Shown one piece after another: positions 61,591-64,000 of a DNA stretch of 64,000 nucleotides. Each line of letters begins with the position of its first letter. Position 1 is the first letter of the stretch. A program made the position numbers and the translations under genes. The DNA is from Capra hircus. Its lineage: Eukaryota > Chordata > Mammalia > Artiodactyla > Bovidae. The DNA lies in NCBI RefSeq assembly GCF_001704415.2, contig NC_030819.1, forward strand, positions 33,660,575 to 33,724,574. The letters are read 5' to 3'. A model generated the notes under the pieces. The model was not told the origin of the DNA. It saw only the letters and a list, made by a program, of their open reading frames with translations, and did not search any database.

Positions 61591-62904
61591 ACATCAAAAT
61601 TAAAAAAGAAAAAGTTTTTAAAAGAAAGAGAAGATCCAGCATCCAGTTTTCATAAAACTGGCAAATGAATATATAGAGCCAGGAATCCAATCCAAGTCTC
61701 TTAGGTTCCAGCGCCCAAAAACACTTATCTACTGTGCTAATTAAATTTTCAGTGTTTAGCCAGAGATACTTAGCAAATTGATATTACTACTGCTTTGCTG
61801 TTTTATTTTAGTGATTTTGTTCCAAGTACTTACTGTTTCTGTGATACATTCAGCAATATGCATGTTTATAAGATTAGCTGAAAGGTATAGATTTAAATTA
61901 AAATTAAGGGTAGAGTCTTTTAGATACTGAATCTTCTTTCCTCTGTGTGTGTACACAAATAAGTATAAATAATATATATATACATGCCATACTTTAGAGA
62001 CAAAACTTTACAGCTATCAGAGTTTTAATATCACATGATATATATATGAGCATATTCATGTTAGGGAAAAGATAGATGTGCCTAAATGGCCAATTATAAG
62101 AATATTTAGGCCTAACTTTCCTAAAAATCTGAGGTTTATTTTATTTGTCCTCATTAATACTTTTCTGAATAATGAATTTGAGCAGGATTAATCTTGCTAA
62201 ATTTCACTTCCTAATTTTTGAATTTGCACTATACTCTTGGTTTAGGTATCTTTTTGCTTTGATAAACTTGTAAATTTCTAAATTATTAGAATTGTACTTA
62301 TTTTTTTAACTGACATAAAATTCCAGATACAGATATAAATATTAAAACCTTTGTCACTGCTGCTGCTAGTGATCAAGAATTTCATCCCTATTTTTTTCTT
62401 ATAATATTTCACCATCTATAATAATTGACAAATTATTTTTATAGATAAAAGTTTTGTTTAGATGAACAAAATGTTTCTAGTATTATTTTTAATTTCTAAA
62501 AGATAGTCATGACTACTCATTTAATCGCTATGATTTTAATCAGTAAATTACTAGGCTTTTTCTCCCTCTTTCCCTGATGCTGTGTCTCTATTGTGGGGTT
62601 TGTATCTATATTTAATCTCTATATTCAAGAGAGAGGGCAAAATGCCAAATTCAAAGGTGAAAGCTTTAACTAGGCATCAATAAATTTTTAGAAAGTGAAA
62701 TTAAAGTGTAACACTGAATATAGTTAGGTCTGGCACAATTAAATGAACAGTTTGTCTTCTATGATAAATCAGAGTTGGCTTTAATAATGAGATATTTTTA
62801 CCAGTTGAGATAAAGCTGTAAATTTTTTATGTATCTGTCATTTTATTTAAATAGTCTTTGGAAGATGCTTATTACTTTTTGGATAGGCCCTTGTTTACAC
62901 TTTG

Positions 62905-63113
62905 AAGTGAAGTGAGCTCGCTCAGTCTTGTCCGACTCTTTGCGACCCCATGGACTGTAGCCCACCAGGTTCTTCCATCCATGGGATTCTCCAGGCAAGG
63001 ATACTGGAGTGGGTTGCCATTTCCTTCTCCAGGGGAACTTTGCGACCCAGGGATCGAACCCAGGTCTCGCGCATTGTGGGCAGGCGCTTTACCCTCTGAG
63101 CCACCAGGGAAGT
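62905..63113 (-). mobile_element. Bov-tA SINE, antisense
   Basis: Plus strand from gaagtgaagtgagctcgctc to gagccaccagggaagtacca. Full single unit, little diverged and relatively CpG-rich, which suggests a young insertion. Confidence 0.93.
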
Positions 63114-64000
63114 ACCATTCCTCTATCTTTCCAGGATGAAGAGTCTTTGAACTAAAAATATATTGCATTTTGGGTAGAGTGAAACTAAATGTGATTTTTT
63201 TTTTTAATCCCATACACAAGTACACATTCTTGCAGATTTAATTGGCAAACCTATATTAGATAATTAAGCAAAAGAGCAATCATTATTCTTATCCTTTTAT
63301 AGTAAAACCTCTCACTAATTCAGAATTTATGGTACTTCAGATGCAGTATTTGTGATTTTTTTTTTGAGTAAAAATTCAAAATAACTTCTTCCTCTGAATT
63401 TTCAGGGCCATACTTTTAAGGGGAAACCTGTCTAAAATCACTAGCTTTTCAAACCAAGGGCTCAAGAAATGAAGGATTCCTTCAGCGTGCCTTCAGCCTC
63501 TGGGTCCAGCAATTAATTCTTGTATGTTAAAGGACTTTCATGTTTATGGTACATTTTTATGTAATATAGGCCTATTTTGAATTATAATGTAGGTAACCAC
63601 ATTTTATTTATTGTAGCGTTTAGTTTAATCTATAATCTATACTGCTTGAAGGTAATAAAACTGAATTTTTATTTAAACGTTCTGTAATTAAGACCTTTCC
63701 AGTAAGTCATATAGGCCATGTGTTATTCCGAATTAGTGAGGTTTTACTGTCCTAGTGTAGTAACGAGTTTAAAGCTTTTTAAAATGCTCAAGTCATTTAG
63801 TTATAGAAATGGAACTTGTAATTTAGGCCAGTTTTGTCTTACATTGGATATTACTAAAGATTAGAAATCTTAGAGTAAGGAAAGTGTACATGAACATGAA
63901 ATGATATTATTCTGTTTAGTATTCTAAAATGGGTAGTGAAAATACAGAATTATCTTAAATGTGTGTCTGTAGATCCACGTGTATCCACATATTATAGACA

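Larger units (their letters stand above)
58459..64000 (+). other. MYCBP2: MYCBP2 intron, 5' part, continues beyond window
   Basis: AT-rich. Contains two MIRs (about 60930-61090 and 61300-61590), short TA/TG tracts near 61115-61150, 61970-61985 and 62036-62048, and one SINE (62905-63113). No further MYCBP2 exon could be found; 58460-60920 and 63115-64000 show nothing recognised. Confidence 0.85.

Noticed and set aside
1..64000. CRISPR arrays, operons, phage or a novel multigene system
   Set aside because: No regularly spaced repeats with unique spacers and no clustered intact genes; everything fits one mammalian gene with transposable elements in its introns.

Overview
The window is a piece of a vertebrate nuclear genome, from a ruminant and most likely cattle or a close relative. 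The coding sequence is split into short exons with GT-AG introns. The introns are AT-rich and carry repeat families restricted to or typical of ruminants: BovB (RTE-clade) LINEs, tRNA-derived Bov-tA/Bov-A2 SINEs, ruminant L1 3' ends and a Mariner element of the bovine type. Species within the ruminants cannot be fixed from this sequence alone.

One gene occupies the whole window on the + strand. It is MYCBP2 (PAM/Highwire/RPM-1 family), a giant E3 ubiquitin ligase. Sixteen coding exons can be placed to the base: 924-1139, 7994-8147, 15649-15845, 22056-22298, 22539-22610, 24019-24115, 27774-27847, 27987-28125, 29855-29931, 31122-31326, 32764-32928, 36257-36415, 44175-44379, 49865-50010, 50265-50366 and 58351-58458. 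They join into one uninterrupted frame of 2,359 nt, about 786 codons, with compatible phases at all fifteen junctions. Neither the start codon nor the C-terminal RING region is here. The window begins in the intron before the first placed exon and ends in the intron after the last. The encoded part is the N-terminal region: an acidic low-complexity segment, a helical region, then the start of the RCC1-like propeller domain, into which an acidic and cysteine-rich insertion is placed.

Layout by region: 1-360 antisense Mariner; 0.9-8.1 kb first two exons; 5-14.3 kb rich in BovB, SINE and L1; 15.6 kb third exon; 17.7-20.9 kb probable old L1 remnants; 22-32.9 kb dense block of eight exons; 36.3 kb RCC1 exon; 40.1-43.2 kb a nearly full-length but decayed BovB; 44.2 kb Cys-rich exon, GC-rich in an AT-rich setting; 44.8-48.2 kb L1 and BovB nested insertions; 49.9-50.4 kb two exons; 50.4-58.3 kb long AT-rich intron; 58.35 kb last exon; 58.5-64 kb intron with little beyond MIRs and one SINE.

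The most notable observations concern splice sites. A perfect 46-bp tandem duplication spans the 5' splice site of the Cys-rich exon. A roughly 144-bp duplication copies the 3' end of an intron plus the first bases of the next exon, with a SINE between the copies. The donor of the 243-nt exon is repeated exactly 28 bp downstream. No bacterial-style system, CRISPR array, RNA gene or second protein-coding host gene was found.
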